DNA from: Microvelia longipes
Taxonomy: Eukaryota; Arthropoda; Insecta; Hemiptera; Veliidae
DNA: 64,000 nt
Direction of reading: 5' to 3'
Assembly: GCA_018340805.1 (NCBI GenBank)
Contig: JACMZG010001911.1
Span: 36,585,839 to 36,649,838, forward strand
The notes beneath the pieces are model-generated. The model did no database searches. It was not told the origin of the DNA and saw nothing but the letters and a program-made list of their open reading frames with translations. Each line of letters begins with the position of its first letter. Position 1 is the stretch's first letter. The position numbers and the translations under genes are program-made. This document shows, piece by piece, positions 1 through 12,407 of the stretch.

Positions 1-140
1 CTATCAATCATTTCGAATCGTGAAATTGGATGGCTTGCTATACGCTGCAAACATTTGTTTGTAAAAATATAAAATAAAACAATATAGTAGATTAGCTAAT
101 TAGGCTGTAAAATTTGATTTTATTGCTGCGGAAATTTGTT

Positions 141-165
141 TATTGACTAGCGAAGCAAGTCAATA
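141..165. repeat. Short hairpin with GCGAAGC core
   Basis: TATTGACT pairs with AGTCAATA around a GCGAAGC core, giving a 25-nt hairpin with one A/A mismatch. The core resembles the GAGCGAAGCGAG motifs of the Y module and of the hairpin at 49.2 kb. No gene is near; bases 1-259 otherwise hold nothing I recognise. Confidence 0.5.
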
Positions 166-259
166 ACTAATTTCCAAAGAGACTAATACTTAGAGGGAGG
201 ACTTAGATAGAAATACTCAGTGATAAAGTTCTAGAAGTGTGACAGTTTCCGTAAGGTGC

Positions 260-550
260 CATAACAGTACTTACTAGGGCCTCTCTAGAGAGACTAGTAA
301 CTTCCCACCCTTCTACAACCCTTATCGGAGCACAATATATTAAAACCTCCTTCATGAGTAACTTAAGGTAATTGTTTTCGGCTTTGCACACATTGTTTGT
401 GTTTTGATTTGTATTTTTAACGTTCTGCTATATATGTTACTGTAATTTTATACTGATAATTTTATTACGTTTTTAGCGAAGGAGGTCAGGTTACTTTTTT
501 GATGTTTCAAAATCCAACCAATAGGGCCCTTCTAGTAATAATATCTCTAT
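260..550 (+). mobile_element. hAT-like MITE, copy 1 (family C)
   Basis: This stretch matches, in opposite orientation, the element at 12494-12803, best over about 340-550 (GTTTTGATTTGTATTTTTAA and flanks). The right end, ..CTAGTAATAATATCTCTAT, stops homology at the same point as the copies at 12.5 and 63.4 kb, so it is a real element end. The left end is degraded (CATAACAGTACTTACTAGGG) but still matches the expected inverted terminus. It has no coding capacity. A 62-codon antisense frame here is incidental. Confidence 0.6.
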
Positions 551-1617
551 TAGTTCCTTAATTAATTTCCTAAGCATTATAAACGCTTTACAGCCAAGTT
601 GTATATACTTTTTTTGGGGGGGGGGATGCTGTCAATAAAAAAATATTTTACTTTATTTACTTTAATACCACTTTGCGTAGAGGCGGTAAAATAAAATAAA
701 TATTTTAACGCCTTAGCTATAAAATCGTTCTTTTCTTATTGTTTTGAAGCTGTAAAGTATACACACAGCTGTTCTAAACTAAAATTTTTGCACAGCTTAT
801 AAATTATTATTTGTTTTCTATTGTTTCAACCCTGAAATACAATGAGTCGTTTAATAGGATTCCAAAGTATAAAATAGAAAAAGTACCTAAAATAAAATAA
901 GATGAAATCAGTGTTTGTTACTATTTTTACACTAGACTCTACACATTTAGCTCAGCTTAAAATAAACAAAGGTAGAATGGTAAAAAGCTTAAGCTGCAGA
1001 AAGCTTTTGAGATTATCAGAATAGAAAACTGAACTTTGTGACTTTTCTGCTAAGTCCTATAAGAAATAAACCTGTATTATACTTTTGGAGTATTTTAGGT
1101 GAAAATATAAAAAACCTCAAAGTAAAAAGAAGCGCTCCTTTGCGACTGCATGTTCTTTTAAGCCCGTATAGAGTTGAAAATGTGTGTGTAGAGTTGTATA
1201 AAAAGAAGAAAAATAATATTTGAAAACAAAAACCTACTCGAGTGGAAATACTTTTGCAAAAGATAAAGAGAGAAACAACGAAAAAAGATCCATTTTATAG
1301 ACTTATTCTAACAAAATAGAATCTTTTATTATTTTTATCGTTAAATTATGTTATAGTATCTGCTAATAAATTGTCAGATGAATGGTGAAAGTCTCTCTTA
1401 TATCCGATATCTTTCTTAGAATACGTCACAAGACTTCAAAATTAAGTTTATATGGATGACAAAGCTTTAAAAGTTATTAGGGGTTCATTTGTAATACCTC
1501 TCAACTAGCGTAATGAGTTGCATTAGACTATTAAGTTGCATTAGAACTCAGACTAATAAGTTGATCTTGTTTTTAAGTTTCATTTTATTGTTCATTGTTT
1601 ATTCATTTCATTGTTTT
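551..1617. other. AT-rich stretch without recognised features
   Basis: I see only a T7/G10 homopolymer junction near 608-625 and a weak AT-rich inverted repeat near 637-705. The 61-codon frame at 1038-1223 has no recognisable protein character. Confidence 0.6.
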
Positions 1618-2325
1618 TAGGTATATTTATTTTAGGAATATAGAGAAATAATGTGTTTGCTCTAAACATCCGAAACCAGAATTTGAACAGAATACTGGTT
1701 TTAAGTTTTGTTAAGACCTCCTGAGTAGTTTTATCAAGTTGTCTGTTCGCATGTGTGTGTCCATCGTACAAAACTGTCTACTGTTTATGTGCTAAACAGT
1801 TTTAACTTGGTACAAAAATCAATTTTAGGTCTGGCTGTGCTATTCGGAAAATATTATTTATGACGTCATTAACCGTCAATAATGACTCAGCTAAAATACA
1901 TAAAACGTAGATATATAGATCCTTTTTAATAAAAAAAAAATTCAGTACAGGGTATCTTAGAACTTTCCCCACCATATCGGATTTGCTACGCCCATACCAA
2001 CGACTTCAGAATCGCTTCACTCGTCCTCAGAACAAAAAATCAGCAAATGAACTGCAGCACGTCTTTGGACTCGCTTTGCTCGTCCTTAGACAATAAATAC
2101 ATTCGTTTTTATTCCCGGCGTTCACCCATCCAGGCAATAACCTTGATACTCCTTAGCATTTTAGGCGATACGATAATAACAGACACACAACTTTGTAACA
2201 ACTAATTACAAGGTCTTCAAACACCTGAATGGTTAATTCAGATAAAAATCCCGTTTTTGGATTCTTTCCATTCATAATATACTTATGTAGATAATAAGGA
2301 AAAATATAAAGTCAAGTGTAGCTAA
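1618..2325. mobile_element. Rearranged XZY repeat: X(+), Y(-), partial X(-)
   Basis: Bases 1618-1925 are an X module in + orientation (degraded 5' hairpin end, then ACCTCCTGAGTAGTTTTATC, TACAAAAATCAATTTTAGG, TGACGTCA at 1861). It passes at an A-run directly into a Y module in - orientation (about 1931-2165), seen by CAGGGTATCTTAGAACTTTC, the CTTCACTCGTCCTCAG-type motifs and the antisense 5S-like box TTCACCCATCCAGGCA. From about 2170 an X(-) fragment follows (AACAGACACACAACTTTGTA, CAAACACCTGAATGG). In full-length copies Y follows X through Z in the same orientation, so this copy is inverted and lacks Z. Confidence 0.7.
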
Positions 2326-3345
2326 GATTTTTTAGATCTTGTTAGTTTTTAGATTCACCTTTTGTAAATTATTTTAACCTCATACGTTATTGATAAAATA
2401 TACTTTAAGTTCTGAACCTCTTATTTAATTATTGAATCTTAAATATCTCTTACAGAAAATTATTGTTTCTAATTTTTTGGTTGTATTATATTTTTTGAGC
2501 TATATTCCATGTATTATTTTATTTGCCAGACCACATCCGTATGTTTCAGGAAGGTAAATACATATGTTACGTATGTTTAAGTCTTATGTATCTCTCCTGG
2601 AGAATATGTTTTATATACACTTGTCAGGACTTGTTTAGACAGAAACCTTTCAATCAACCAAACATGCTTCATTTCCTCTTTTCTTTCCATTTTTACGTTT
2701 CTATCTTTTTTTGTTCCCTTATCATTTTTAATATTAAAGATTTTTTCCTTACTAAAAAATATTATTTTAAAGGGCGACTATATACTATCCTCCCTTGTTT
2801 TTTAGGAAAAAAGAACCCTATTTGTAAAAGATAAGAAAAATTATCGTTTTACTCAAAATTGTAGCAGCTATAAATAATTTTACCATACAAAACTGTATTT
2901 TAGCGAATTTCCTTTGGAAAAAATGCTTATATGACGGGTGGCATGGCAGGAGTCGAAGTCGGAAATGTGTTTGAAATTTGATTCATTGGTCTCTAATTGG
3001 AATGTTGTGACGTCATTTGCCCGGCAGAAAAATTTAAAAGATTTGTAAAAGTATTATTTTACCTAAAAATTAAATTAGATAATCTAAAATCGGCAACAAT
3101 TTTCTGCAAAGATCAGGTGGCTTACACAAGTTCCAAGGTTCGGTATGCTGTAGAGATTTAGGCATCTTCGAATTCTGGCGGTGGCTGGTTCAACACTTAT
3201 AGTAGCCACATGTACTAAATATTTATTAGTCATTTTTGTTTGAATTAGTTTTTAGTTCGGTTAGTTAAAATGTTACGTTAATGAATTATTCTGACGCGGA
3301 AATCTGCACGCTAGGCAAATATTGCATTTTCCAAAGAAATTTATT
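2326..3345. other. AT-rich stretch without recognised genes
   Basis: The longest frame (2523-2834, + strand, 103 codons) is Phe/Leu/Tyr-rich and has no recognisable motif or neighbouring gene structure. TGACGTCA occurs at 3008-3015 outside any repeat I can identify. Confidence 0.5.
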
Positions 3346-3505
3346 TTAAAAAATCGGGTACAGGGTACCTTAGAACTTTTCCTCATCGCATTGGGATTCG
3401 CTTCGCTCGTCTTCAGATAGAAAATACACCAGTTTCATTCCCAGTGGTCACCCATCTAGGAACTGATCACGCTCGATGGCGCTTAACTTTTATGAACCAA
3501 AAAAA
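3346..3505 (-). mobile_element. Y module with 5S-rRNA-like promoter, solo copy
   Basis: Begins AAAAAATCGGGTACAGGGTACC, has one ATTCGCTTCGCTCGTCTTCAG motif, and ends with the antisense 5S-like segment (CAGTGGTCACCCATCTAGG, then CGCTTAACTTTTATGAACCA). Read on the minus strand this gives the 5S box A-like AAGTTAAGCGCCATCGAGC and the box C-like GGGTGACCACTGGGAATG. No X or Z module is attached. This is one of the better conserved 5S-like cores in the window. Confidence 0.75.
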
Positions 3506-3710
3506 AGCATGGATACACTTGTCGTATTGATACAAAACTTAGTTTACTCATTCATTACGTAAAATATTAATTATTAATATTATAATTAATATATAACGTA
3601 TTTATTACGTATAATTTCTCGAGTTTTGACAAGATATCATCTAGCTTCTATCATCTAGAGTTTGTGCGCTGTACGCAAGAGTAGAAAGTCTTACACGTAT
3701 GTCTATATAT

Positions 3711-4008
<298 letters not shown>

Positions 4009-5017
4009 TGCTAAATTGTAAAAAACAAGAGTAAAATCATGAAAGGTTAATAAGATAATGGATCGTTACTTTTTGTAAAACTAAGCACTTTAAATAATAA
4101 AATTGTTTACATTTTATCTATCCCGTTATTTACTGTTTGTATTATTTTTTATTAAAATAACAGGGTAATTGAATACGAAGTTAAAATAATGAGAATATTT
4201 GTATTAAGACATATTGCGTGATGAATACGTCAAGGAAAAGAATGATTGATTCGATAAAGCCGCTTCACCGGGTTAGATGGGAGACAGAGCTTTTTACCTG
4301 ATGGAATAAGAAACATGAAGGGATGGCTACGTGTCATATTCATGGATATTAGAGGTATTCATCATCTTTAAGGTTGTTTAAAGCGGACATTGTGACGTCA
4401 TAATTTTGTGTGTGAAAAAAAAAACCTTCAGCATATTTTTAGGTTTTTAGTTAAAATTTCATTTTATGTTAAATCGTTAAATTCAATTTCTATGTATAAC
4501 ATGAAAGTGATATTTGATACATTTTTTCTATAATATAGTATGAATATTTCTGATATTTGACTCTAATTATTTTTTCCGCTAATATATAAGAAAAGAAGGA
4601 TATTTTTAAGTTCCATGGTTATATTTTACTTATTCTATATGTTTTACTGTTGGATAGATTTTTTATGTTAGTTTTTATTTTATGTCTGTTACTTTTTATT
4701 AATTTCTATTTATTTATCTTCATCTATTTACGTGTAAAGCATTAAGTATAACTCACACTACAGAGACTTTACAGCTCGAGACTTTATAATCTGAGCACAC
4801 GTACAGGAAAATTTGTTAGTATAACTGTTAAGAGAATCTATTCTCTCCTACTCCGGGTCTAAATTCGAACTAAAGCTTTTTATGTCAAAAGCAGGCCTTT
4901 GGGCAACCCTGGTATTTACCTCTCCCTGTCAGATATTTCAACTTATTACAATTCTTTTAACTTTAGGGATTCTATTTGAAAAACGTTTCAACTAAACAAT
5001 CCTTTTTTTACATAATT
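4009..5017. other. AT-rich stretch without recognised features
   Basis: No frame, RNA or repeat that I recognise. A TGACGTCA octamer at 4393-4400 is the only notable word. Confidence 0.5.
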
Positions 5018-5307
5018 CCTGTTTAATATAATAATAACAATAATAATAATAATAATAATAATAATGCCCGTTTAGAACCTTGCGGCTCATCAGGGATAAC
5101 CCCTGCGGGACCCACCTCGGGTGGTAGTAGCAACCGTTAGGCTCAAAGTGAATTCTAAAGTTGGCGATAATTTATCTAAACAATAATCTTCTATAAACTA
5201 AGAACGTAACCTGGGATGCGAACCCCAGACCTCCGTGGGTGTCAAAGGTCAGTGTAAAGACTAACGCCTTAACGACCTCGGCCACGAAGGCGGCCCCCTG
5301 TTTAATA
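5018..5307 (-). mobile_element. tRNA-derived SINE with target-site duplication
   Basis: Flanked by an 11-bp direct repeat CCTGTTTAATA (5018-5028 and 5297-5307), so the insertion boundaries are clear. On the minus strand the head reads like a tRNA gene: A box TGGCCGAGGTCGTTAAGG and B box GGGGTTCGCATCCC, with an extended variable region like Ser/Leu tRNAs. The body ends with the conserved tail (CCTGATGAGCCGCAAGG then AACGGGCATT) and an (ATT)n 3' end, seen as (AAT)n at 5030-5073. It is transcribed by Pol III by analogy with other SINEs and mobilised by a partner LINE not identifiable here. The homologue at 44.3 kb confirms head, body and tail. Confidence 0.88.
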
Positions 5308-5393
5308 ACTAGAAAATAATAACGTTAACTTGTTCCAATAATTAAATCAATGTTTAATGGCTAGATTAATTGGACTGTTAATAATAATGATTT

Positions 5394-5506
5394 ACAACTA
5401 ATTGAAGACTGTAGTCCTAAAAAAGCTTAAAAAACTGCGAAACGTTTTGTTTATAAATGTTTAAAATCTAAGCTTTTTTAGGTCTGTTGTCTTCAATTAA
5501 TTGTGT
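5394..5506. repeat. Foldback element, about 35-bp arms
   Basis: ACAACTAATTGAAGACTGTA..CCTAAAAAAGCTTA is inverted at the other end as TAAGCTTTTTTAGG..TGTCTTCAATTAATTGTGT. The loop contains GCGAAACGTTTTG, a word similar to the GCGAAACGTC of the palindrome at 56.8 kb. It could be a MITE or the inverted end of a retroelement. There is no coding capacity. Confidence 0.6.
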
Positions 5507-5594
5507 ATCAATAAATTAATGGATAATAATTTCATATTATTCATCTGAATTTAACGCTATAGGATTATTTTCCGATTTTTTAAATTTTTTTTTA

Positions 5595-6180
5595 AAAAAG
5601 GTACACAAGTCATTTGATAAAAATTGAACTAATGCTGATAATAAGATGAAACTTGGCACATATGTTAGTCTTATACATGATTACGTGCGTGCTAAATCTC
5701 AATGTGATCGCAACATTATTCCTGGTTAATTACATGATAAAAAATATTTTCCGAATTGCAAAACTACACCTATAGATTGATTTTTGTACAAAGTTTCAAC
5801 TCTCTAGCATAAATACCCCGTATGCTACGACGATAACATACACACGCACACATACGCGCTTGCATAACTTGACACTTACAGACAGACAACTTTGTGAAAA
5901 CTAATAGGGGCTTGAAAACAACAGAAACAAATAATTCCGGTATCATCCCGGTTTCGGATATTGGCACTCATGTAGCCATGTTTAAGATTGACATACGTGC
6001 CAAGTTTTATTTCATTATCAGCATTAGTTTATTTTTTTCAAATGACCTGTGTACATTTTTTAAAACATTGTATAAAGTCGGAAAAGAATCCAATTGATTT
6101 GAAATTTGGTATACGCACCTTTAAGTAATTAATAAGTATTTGCTACTAGGTAGTAAAATGTTTTCCATACAAGTTTCATA
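5595..6180. mobile_element. XZY repeat: X(-) joined head to head with X(+) and Z
   Basis: About 5600-5958 is X in - orientation (TTGATAAAAATTGAACTAATG, TTTTTGTACAAAGTTTCAAC, TCCCGGTTTCGGAT). At about 5960 it switches to the right half of X in + orientation (GGCACTCATGTAGCCATGTT, CATTATCAGCATTAG), then Z (AAAAGAATCCAATTGATTTG). AAATTAAGCAGG near 6181 may be the decayed start of a Y 5S-like box. The junction lacks the terminal hairpin of X. Overlapping 65-67 codon frames on both strands are incidental. Confidence 0.65.
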
Positions 6181-6239
6181 AATTAAGCAGGGGCAGGCTT
6201 TGGAAATTTTTAGCCGACTCTAGTAAATAACCCACTTAA

Positions 6240-6267
6240 CTGCAGGCAAATGGCGATTTGCCTGCAG
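6240..6267. repeat. Perfect 12-bp stem-loop
   Basis: CTGCAGGCAAAT and its exact inverse complement flank a GGCG loop. No T-tract follows and no gene is near, so a terminator role is not supported. Confidence 0.7.
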
Positions 6268-7607
6268 AGGCAAAGCCGATGCAGGTAATCGCTGACACGA
6301 GTGAGTACGTTTTTTTTGCTGTATAGTAGCATATACTATTTTATCTACTTAAGGATGAAAAATAAACATAAGAATATTATTCTGTAAAATAATATGTTTA
6401 ATTTTTATTGGTTACATAAACAATTAAGATAACAATAACTTATTAAATTAAGATAAGAAACTTATGACATAAATAAACAATTAATGAACAAGTAGAAAAT
6501 GTGTTTTAAATACTTGCTACGAGATTTTAGAGGCAGCAAATATCGCTTTAATGTTGCAACACTAAAAATATCAGGTAGGTCTTGTAATTTGTCAATACTA
6601 ACAATATTTCTATATTAATTTTTTCAATATAGTTCTGATTTATTATAATATTTTATAGCAAAATGAGTTTACCTTGTTTACTGTTTTAGTAAATATGTAC
6701 AACATACATTTGTGACTTCATTTAGACAAAATAAATCAACAAATAATGAAATAAGTGACAAAACAAACAATAAAAATCTGACGATTCATAAGCAGCTGGT
6801 AAAAAAATAAAACAAGCCATCAATATCAGTCTTGCCAATATATTTGTAAAATTATATTTTTTAGGTATTTTATAAAAATGTTGTTAATAATACCTTTACT
6901 TAGTAATAGATCGTATTTTAAGTATTAATATATAGAAAATATTATTATAAACAATAATAATGTTTACCAGACAAAAAACACCAATTAACTCAATAACCTG
7001 CTAAATATTAACCTTAACTCATTGATTTTTACTCTTTTGGCTTTCAGTTGGGTGTTTTGATTTTTTACCATTATTTTTAAATGTACCATTACTCCCTAGG
7101 AGGTAGAGTATTACCAAGCTAATATACTGCCTTTAAATATTTTGTCGACAGCGTTGGTAAAATGTCATTTTGCAGCTTAAAACAATTCAGTAATGACTAA
7201 TATTGTTGCCGTAAGTAGGAAAATAAATAAACCAATAAATATTACCGCGTACTACGTCATTTAAATCTAAATCTTGTTGGTTCTGATGTTACACCCACTG
7301 ACGAATATTCGTTAACATCACTTGCATACTACCCTTTAAAGGTAAAGTTGCCCTAAGAAGGGTTGTCCTTCACCTCTCCCTCTATCCATTGCCTTTGCTT
7401 GGCTATAATTGCCCACTTTCTATACATGAGCTGTTAGCATTCATTTCCCTTTTCAAACTTGGCGTTTTACTAAGTTAGCCTCATCAAAATTTCAATAATT
7501 CTGCCTTTAGATAGACTTTTTCCTTTAACTTCGTTGTGACTCTTAGCAATATATTTAAAAATCAGTAAATTATGATAATAAGGCTTTAGATCGGCAGTTT
7601 TTTTACT
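6268..7607. other. AT-rich stretch without recognised features
   Basis: No convincing frame, RNA gene or repeat copy was found by reading this stretch. Confidence 0.5.
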
Positions 7608-8080
7608 TCTCTTTATTTATACCGTAGGTATATGAAAAAGTAGAGCGTGTTTGCAAATAAATCCGAAACCGGGATCTCGCGTATATTATCTGTTTCAGGA
7701 GTGGGTTTCTCAAAATTGTCTGTTTGTATGTGTGAGTGTGAATGTTATTGTAGAAACTAGCGTATTAACCAGTAATAATGTCTCAGCAAAAATCGACTAA
7801 AACGCAGGAACGATTTATTATTATATTTATTATTATTTCGATTTAAGATTTAATTTAATATAAGACTAAGATCAATATATGTGCCAAGTTTTATTTCATT
7901 ATCACCAATAGTTCAGTTTTATCACATTACTTTTATCAAATAATTACATTAAGTTGAAATTCAGTACAAGTATATCCCTCTTTGTGATAAATAATTAAAC
8001 TGTTTCGTTTCAATGCGGCAAGTATATCTATTGAGTGGGATTGCTATATCTTAAAGTTGAACATGATGGTTCTATCTGTT
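7608..8080 (+). mobile_element. XZY repeat, decayed X-Z copy
   Basis: Starts with the X hairpin end (TTTATACCGTAGGTATATG), continues with AAATAAATCCGAAACCGGGA and TGTCTGTTTGTATGTGTGAG, has an internal deletion, then ATATGTGCCAAGTTTTATTT and the Z-type GTTTCGTTTCAATGCGGCAA. The Y part is reduced to a possible ATATCTTAAAGTTGAACA 5S-like trace. Confidence 0.7.
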
Positions 8081-8220
8081 AGTATCGTCTGGCCATAGTA
8101 CAATTTATAGTTTTTACAATTTCACTTTCCTAAACCTTCTCTGGTTTATAGTTCTTATTTAGTCTTTTTCAATTTTCAAAGTTTCAATTTTATAGCTTTT
8201 TCTCGGTGGATGATGTTTAC

Positions 8221-8506
8221 AACTTGATAGTGTCAAATTTAGCCTGTTTGAACTAGAACGTATTATTACTATTGATTGCGATAGCAATTTGATTGTGTCA
8301 AAGGTTGTCTGTTTGAGCTAGAACTTATTATTATTAGTGATTGTGATAGCAACTTTATTGTGTCGAAGGTGGTCTGATTGAGCTAGAATTATTATTATTA
8401 TTATTGATTGTGATAGCAACTTTATTGGGTCGAAGGTAGTCTGTTTGAGCTAGAACTTATTATTATTATTGATTGTGATAGCAACTTTATTGTGTCGTCA
8501 AAGATA
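8221..8506. repeat. Minisatellite, about 65-bp unit, about 4.4 copies
   Basis: Unit boundaries fall at GATTGTGATAGCAACTTTAT; each unit contains GTCTGTTTGAGCTAGAA followed by a variable ATT triplet run. The first unit is the most diverged and the last is truncated. An imperfect inverted repeat (AGAAAGCTATAG/CTATTGCTTTCT) follows at about 8519-8556. Confidence 0.85.
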
Positions 8507-8559
8507 GACTATCTATAGCAGAAAGCTATAGTTCTAATAGTACTATTGCTTTCTGTAGA

Positions 8560-10879
8560 GTTGTATAAATGATATCTGGAAGATTTAGATGTTTTAATGA
8601 TTCGCAAATACTGTTAGGTACTGTGGCATGATTTTTTTTAAAGTTCAGACCAATTTAAAAACTTTAGTTATGGAACATTAATACTTGACTAAAACAAAAA
8701 CTATAATAGTAGTTAAGAAAAAGTGAAAATATTATGTAACGTTGAGATTTTTCAAATGATGCTTATTTTTGAGCTTTTCGTCCGAAAATTATTGTTTTAA
8801 AAACTTAGATTGCTTGTCTTTTTAATAAATGAATGTCATAAATTTTATACAAAACTTTCACCGTCAGGGATTTTAATTTATATTTTTGTTTTTGTCGTTT
8901 TTGTGTGACATGATGGTTTTTTCTCGTTGTAAGTGTTGTTATACTACTTTTAACTCTTTACTTGAACTTTTATATTTTTCCAGGTGACTTTAGTAAAATA
9001 AAAAAGTTAAAGCGTCCGTGGAATGCTCACGGAGTCGTGAATTAAAATTTTGTTGTATTTAAATTATGCTTAAGTTTAAGGAAGTAGAACGAGTGAGTTT
9101 CTGGTAACAAAAAGTTATAAGAGAGGAAAAAATCCTGTGACAGAAGACAGAAATGAAAACAGTTCGTAGAATGTTTATGGTGTAAAGAAAAAGAGTTTTC
9201 ACATAGAAGCGGTTTTTGAAAACTTTAAGTCGAGTAGTAGGTAATATGGGGAAAATCGTAAAAAAGACAAGTAAAAAGCTTTAAACGGTAAACGCAATAC
9301 TGTTAGTTTAAAAAGTAAAAAATCGAGGCCTGCTTTTATCTCCTTGGTTCTTGTAGTTTCTCTGTAAGACTTGCAATTTCGTGACTTCTACCCAACCAAA
9401 AACTTTTGACCTGCTCCCTCTAAAAGAAGTTTGGGGGAAGATTTAAAGTTTGTCCTGGTGCTAAAACTTGAGACGGATTAAGCTGGGGTAAAAATTCTGT
9501 CTTGGTATTTTAGTGATCCTCATAATTCGTTAACCTAATCAGAACCCGTTACTTACTTTCTATTTTAACTTGCTGTAAAAACAAGACATCGGAAACAGTT
9601 TATTCATAATTTTTAAAAATATTAAAAGGATTAATTTAATTTTATGTGTAATTTATTATTGTTATATTTTTAATATGATTGCCATTTATAGATTCATACT
9701 TCGTTTGCCTTATAAATAACAGACAGATGATTATATTATTTACTCACTCATGATTTAGGAAGATTATTATGTACCACAGAGAGTTAGATTTGTTTAAAAA
9801 CCCAACTTACTTGCAAAGATGAATGAAAAAATTATATTATTTGTGATTTTAAAAGATAGACGTAACTACTCACTCAGCTCTCATATTTACAAATTAGAGT
9901 TTCACTATTTTGTTTTGTTTTTCCTCGTTTTACTATTAAGATGAATTCGTACTAAAACAACAGAGGCTCTGTGGGTATGGAAGGAAAGAAGAGGAAAATT
10001 ATTTTTATAATTAATTTTCTTAAGTTCTTTAGCAACATTTTAAGTTTATCTTGGGGGTTGTTTCTCCTTCGCGTTTAACTTTTTTATTAACAAAAGATTG
10101 ATGAAACTTAAGATATAATTAGCTTCATAGAAATTTTGAAAGAAAATCCTGCTGTGGATTCTTCAATTTTTTTCTACTGCTAATTAAAAGAATTGGTTTT
10201 GAAGCAAAAAATAACTTGAGATATCCAGTAAAATAAACTTTTTTAAGCTTTAAATTAAATTATTAAAGAATACCTCGCCTAATCATTTTCTTTCATTTAG
10301 TAGATAATATTGTCTTTATGATTTAAATATCTTCTTTAAGAAAGGCAACAAAATATATTAAGTAAATTAAAAATTATTAATTTTAAATTTATCAATTAAA
10401 ATTTAACTTTTTTATTGTAAAAAGTTGACTAATGTAATATTTCTTTGTTTTTACTATTATTTGTCTTTTTATTAATTTTACTTTTTTAAGTTTACTTTGA
10501 AACAAGGTTAAACATTTAGAAAACAATGATCAGGCGGATTGTATTTATATTTATGAGAATGAGTAGTAAAAACCTTTTGGCCGCAACTTGCAGGTTAAAG
10601 GGGGATATACTTTTTATAACCAATGTTTCATTAAAGGTTATCCAAATATCATGAAATCCAAACAGAGTTGTCGCACTTTTTATTGTAATTACACATGAGA
10701 GTCGTGATTACTGAATTACGTGAATGATTACATGAATCATAGCTCTAGTTTAGTCGTAGTTGCGTTGGCTTGTAATCAACTTGGGTTACAGCAGAGCCTA
10801 TTTTACAAACTTAAAAAAATACGTGGCCTTATTGTAAAAGTTGGTTTAGTTAATGACCCAATATTGCATTTTTTAAGCT
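8560..10879. other. AT-rich stretch without recognised features
   Basis: No repeat family member, RNA gene or convincing coding region. A small CCGTG..CACGG inverted repeat near 9016-9033 is the only local structure noted. Confidence 0.5.
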
Positions 10880-11265
10880 TTTGAGAAGGAATAGGTCCAA
10901 AATATTAAATAAAACTTATTTTGCCGAGCTTCGGATATAATTTTTTTTCTTCAAGGCTTAACATAATAATAAAAAAAAATAGTTTTCACAAGGTTAATAT
11001 TTACGTCTGTCGGTATGTGTGTGTCTTTCTGTTATCATCGTAGCTCCTATTGCATTTATACTAGAGAGTTGAAACTTTGTACAAAAATCAGTTGTTAGCA
11101 ACCATGTAACTGTTTTTTCTTATTATTTATTATGTTAAGCCTTGAAAAATATAAAATTATATCGAAAGATCGGAGAAATTAGTTTTATTTATTATTTTGG
11201 ACATATTCCTCGTCAAAAGTTTAATTGATTTGAATTAGAGGTCCCTATAAAGTTTTTTTTAATAT
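10880..11265. mobile_element. TIR element B, copy 1, with an X fragment nested inside
   Basis: The outer arms are inverted: GAATAGGTCCAAAATATTAA..TTGCCGAGCTTC at the left and CGAAAGATCGGAGAAATTAG..TTTGGACATATTCCTC at the right. They match the arms at 44.98-45.33 kb. Between them, about 10988-11100 is an X(+) fragment (CGTCTGTCGGTATGTGTG, TATCATCGTAGCTCC, TTGAAACTTTGTACAAAAATC) that is absent at the same place in copy 2, so X probably inserted into B. The right flank GGTCCCTATAAAGTTTTT is shared with copy 2. Confidence 0.7.
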
Positions 11266-12407
11266 TGCACAAGTATTTTAACTTATTGGTACATTATTTT
11301 CACAAAAAACTTAACATTTTTAATTAAAAGATAAGTATTTAACACTTAAATTATATTCTTACAATGAAAAAATGGCACAGTATAATGTGTATCTATTTTT
11401 GTAGTTCAAAATTTCAATAAGTACCCTTTACAATATCAATAATCTTTTTAATTACTACAGAAATGAAAGTTTATTATTTCAAAAATTTGGCATAAAACAA
11501 AAGGAGAGGATTAATTAAACATCAAGCTAAAAAAAATCAAATCAAAAGAACAAGAGCTACATTCATGGGATAAAAATAAATTTTTTGAAAAATAAAAAAC
11601 TAAATAATTGTGAGTTGTGCCAGTTGGCAATATTTGTTTCATTAAGAATCGAAAATCTGTTGAAGGTACACCTGATGTCCGTCTGTCAAACATTGTCGCC
11701 CGATTTATTTTCCAGACACCAACGTCTTTTAGCATTTTCTTTTTCTTAGATAATTTTATCTTAATCTATATTTAAATTTATTATAATCATAGATGTTTAC
11801 GTTAGACTTCTCGTATGCATGAATGAATTATTGAGAAATATATTTTAAAAAATATATTGTATCATGTTTTATATGTGTCAATTTTTTGTGTGTTTTATGT
11901 AAATAATTATTTAATTGTAATTTCTGTATTAGACAATAAAAAAATGTTACTTCAAAATAATAAAATCTATTAGAAAATTTGTGTGGGATTTTCACTCTTT
12001 AACACTTCTCTCATCAGTTCTAATTTAGCTTAGTGCTTTATATAATTTATTTATCAACTCTATCTTTATGTTTTATGCGTAAAGTCGTTAATGTTTATTA
12101 TGTGTGTAAAACATTAGTTCTACTCGAATAATAATGTTGAGGTATATAAATGAAAATGTTATGAATAAATCATAATTTATACAAATTGGGGTGTAAAAAT
12201 GTTTAAAATATTTTCTGCTAAAAGTTCTATTATATGGATGCCATTATGTAATTTCTTATTTATTTCATATTTTTTTTATTAAATTTAATTACGTTATTAT
12301 CTGTTGCATAAAAAAATACTTAAAGTATGTTTTACATATAGATGGCATTACTATTTTTTTTTATTTTACTATTTCATACTATTGAGCGATCATTGTAATT
12401 GCCTCTA
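11266..12407. other. AT-rich stretch without recognised features
   Basis: The minus-strand frame at 11511-11735 (74 codons) has somewhat more balanced composition than its surroundings but matches no family I know. Confidence 0.45.

Noticed and set aside
2523..2834. 103-codon + strand frame
   Set aside because: Phe/Leu/Tyr-rich from T-rich DNA, with no motif, splice context or neighbour that supports a gene.
11511..11735. 74-codon minus frame with mixed composition
   Set aside because: No family recognised and no supporting context. It could be a pseudogene piece but I cannot show it.
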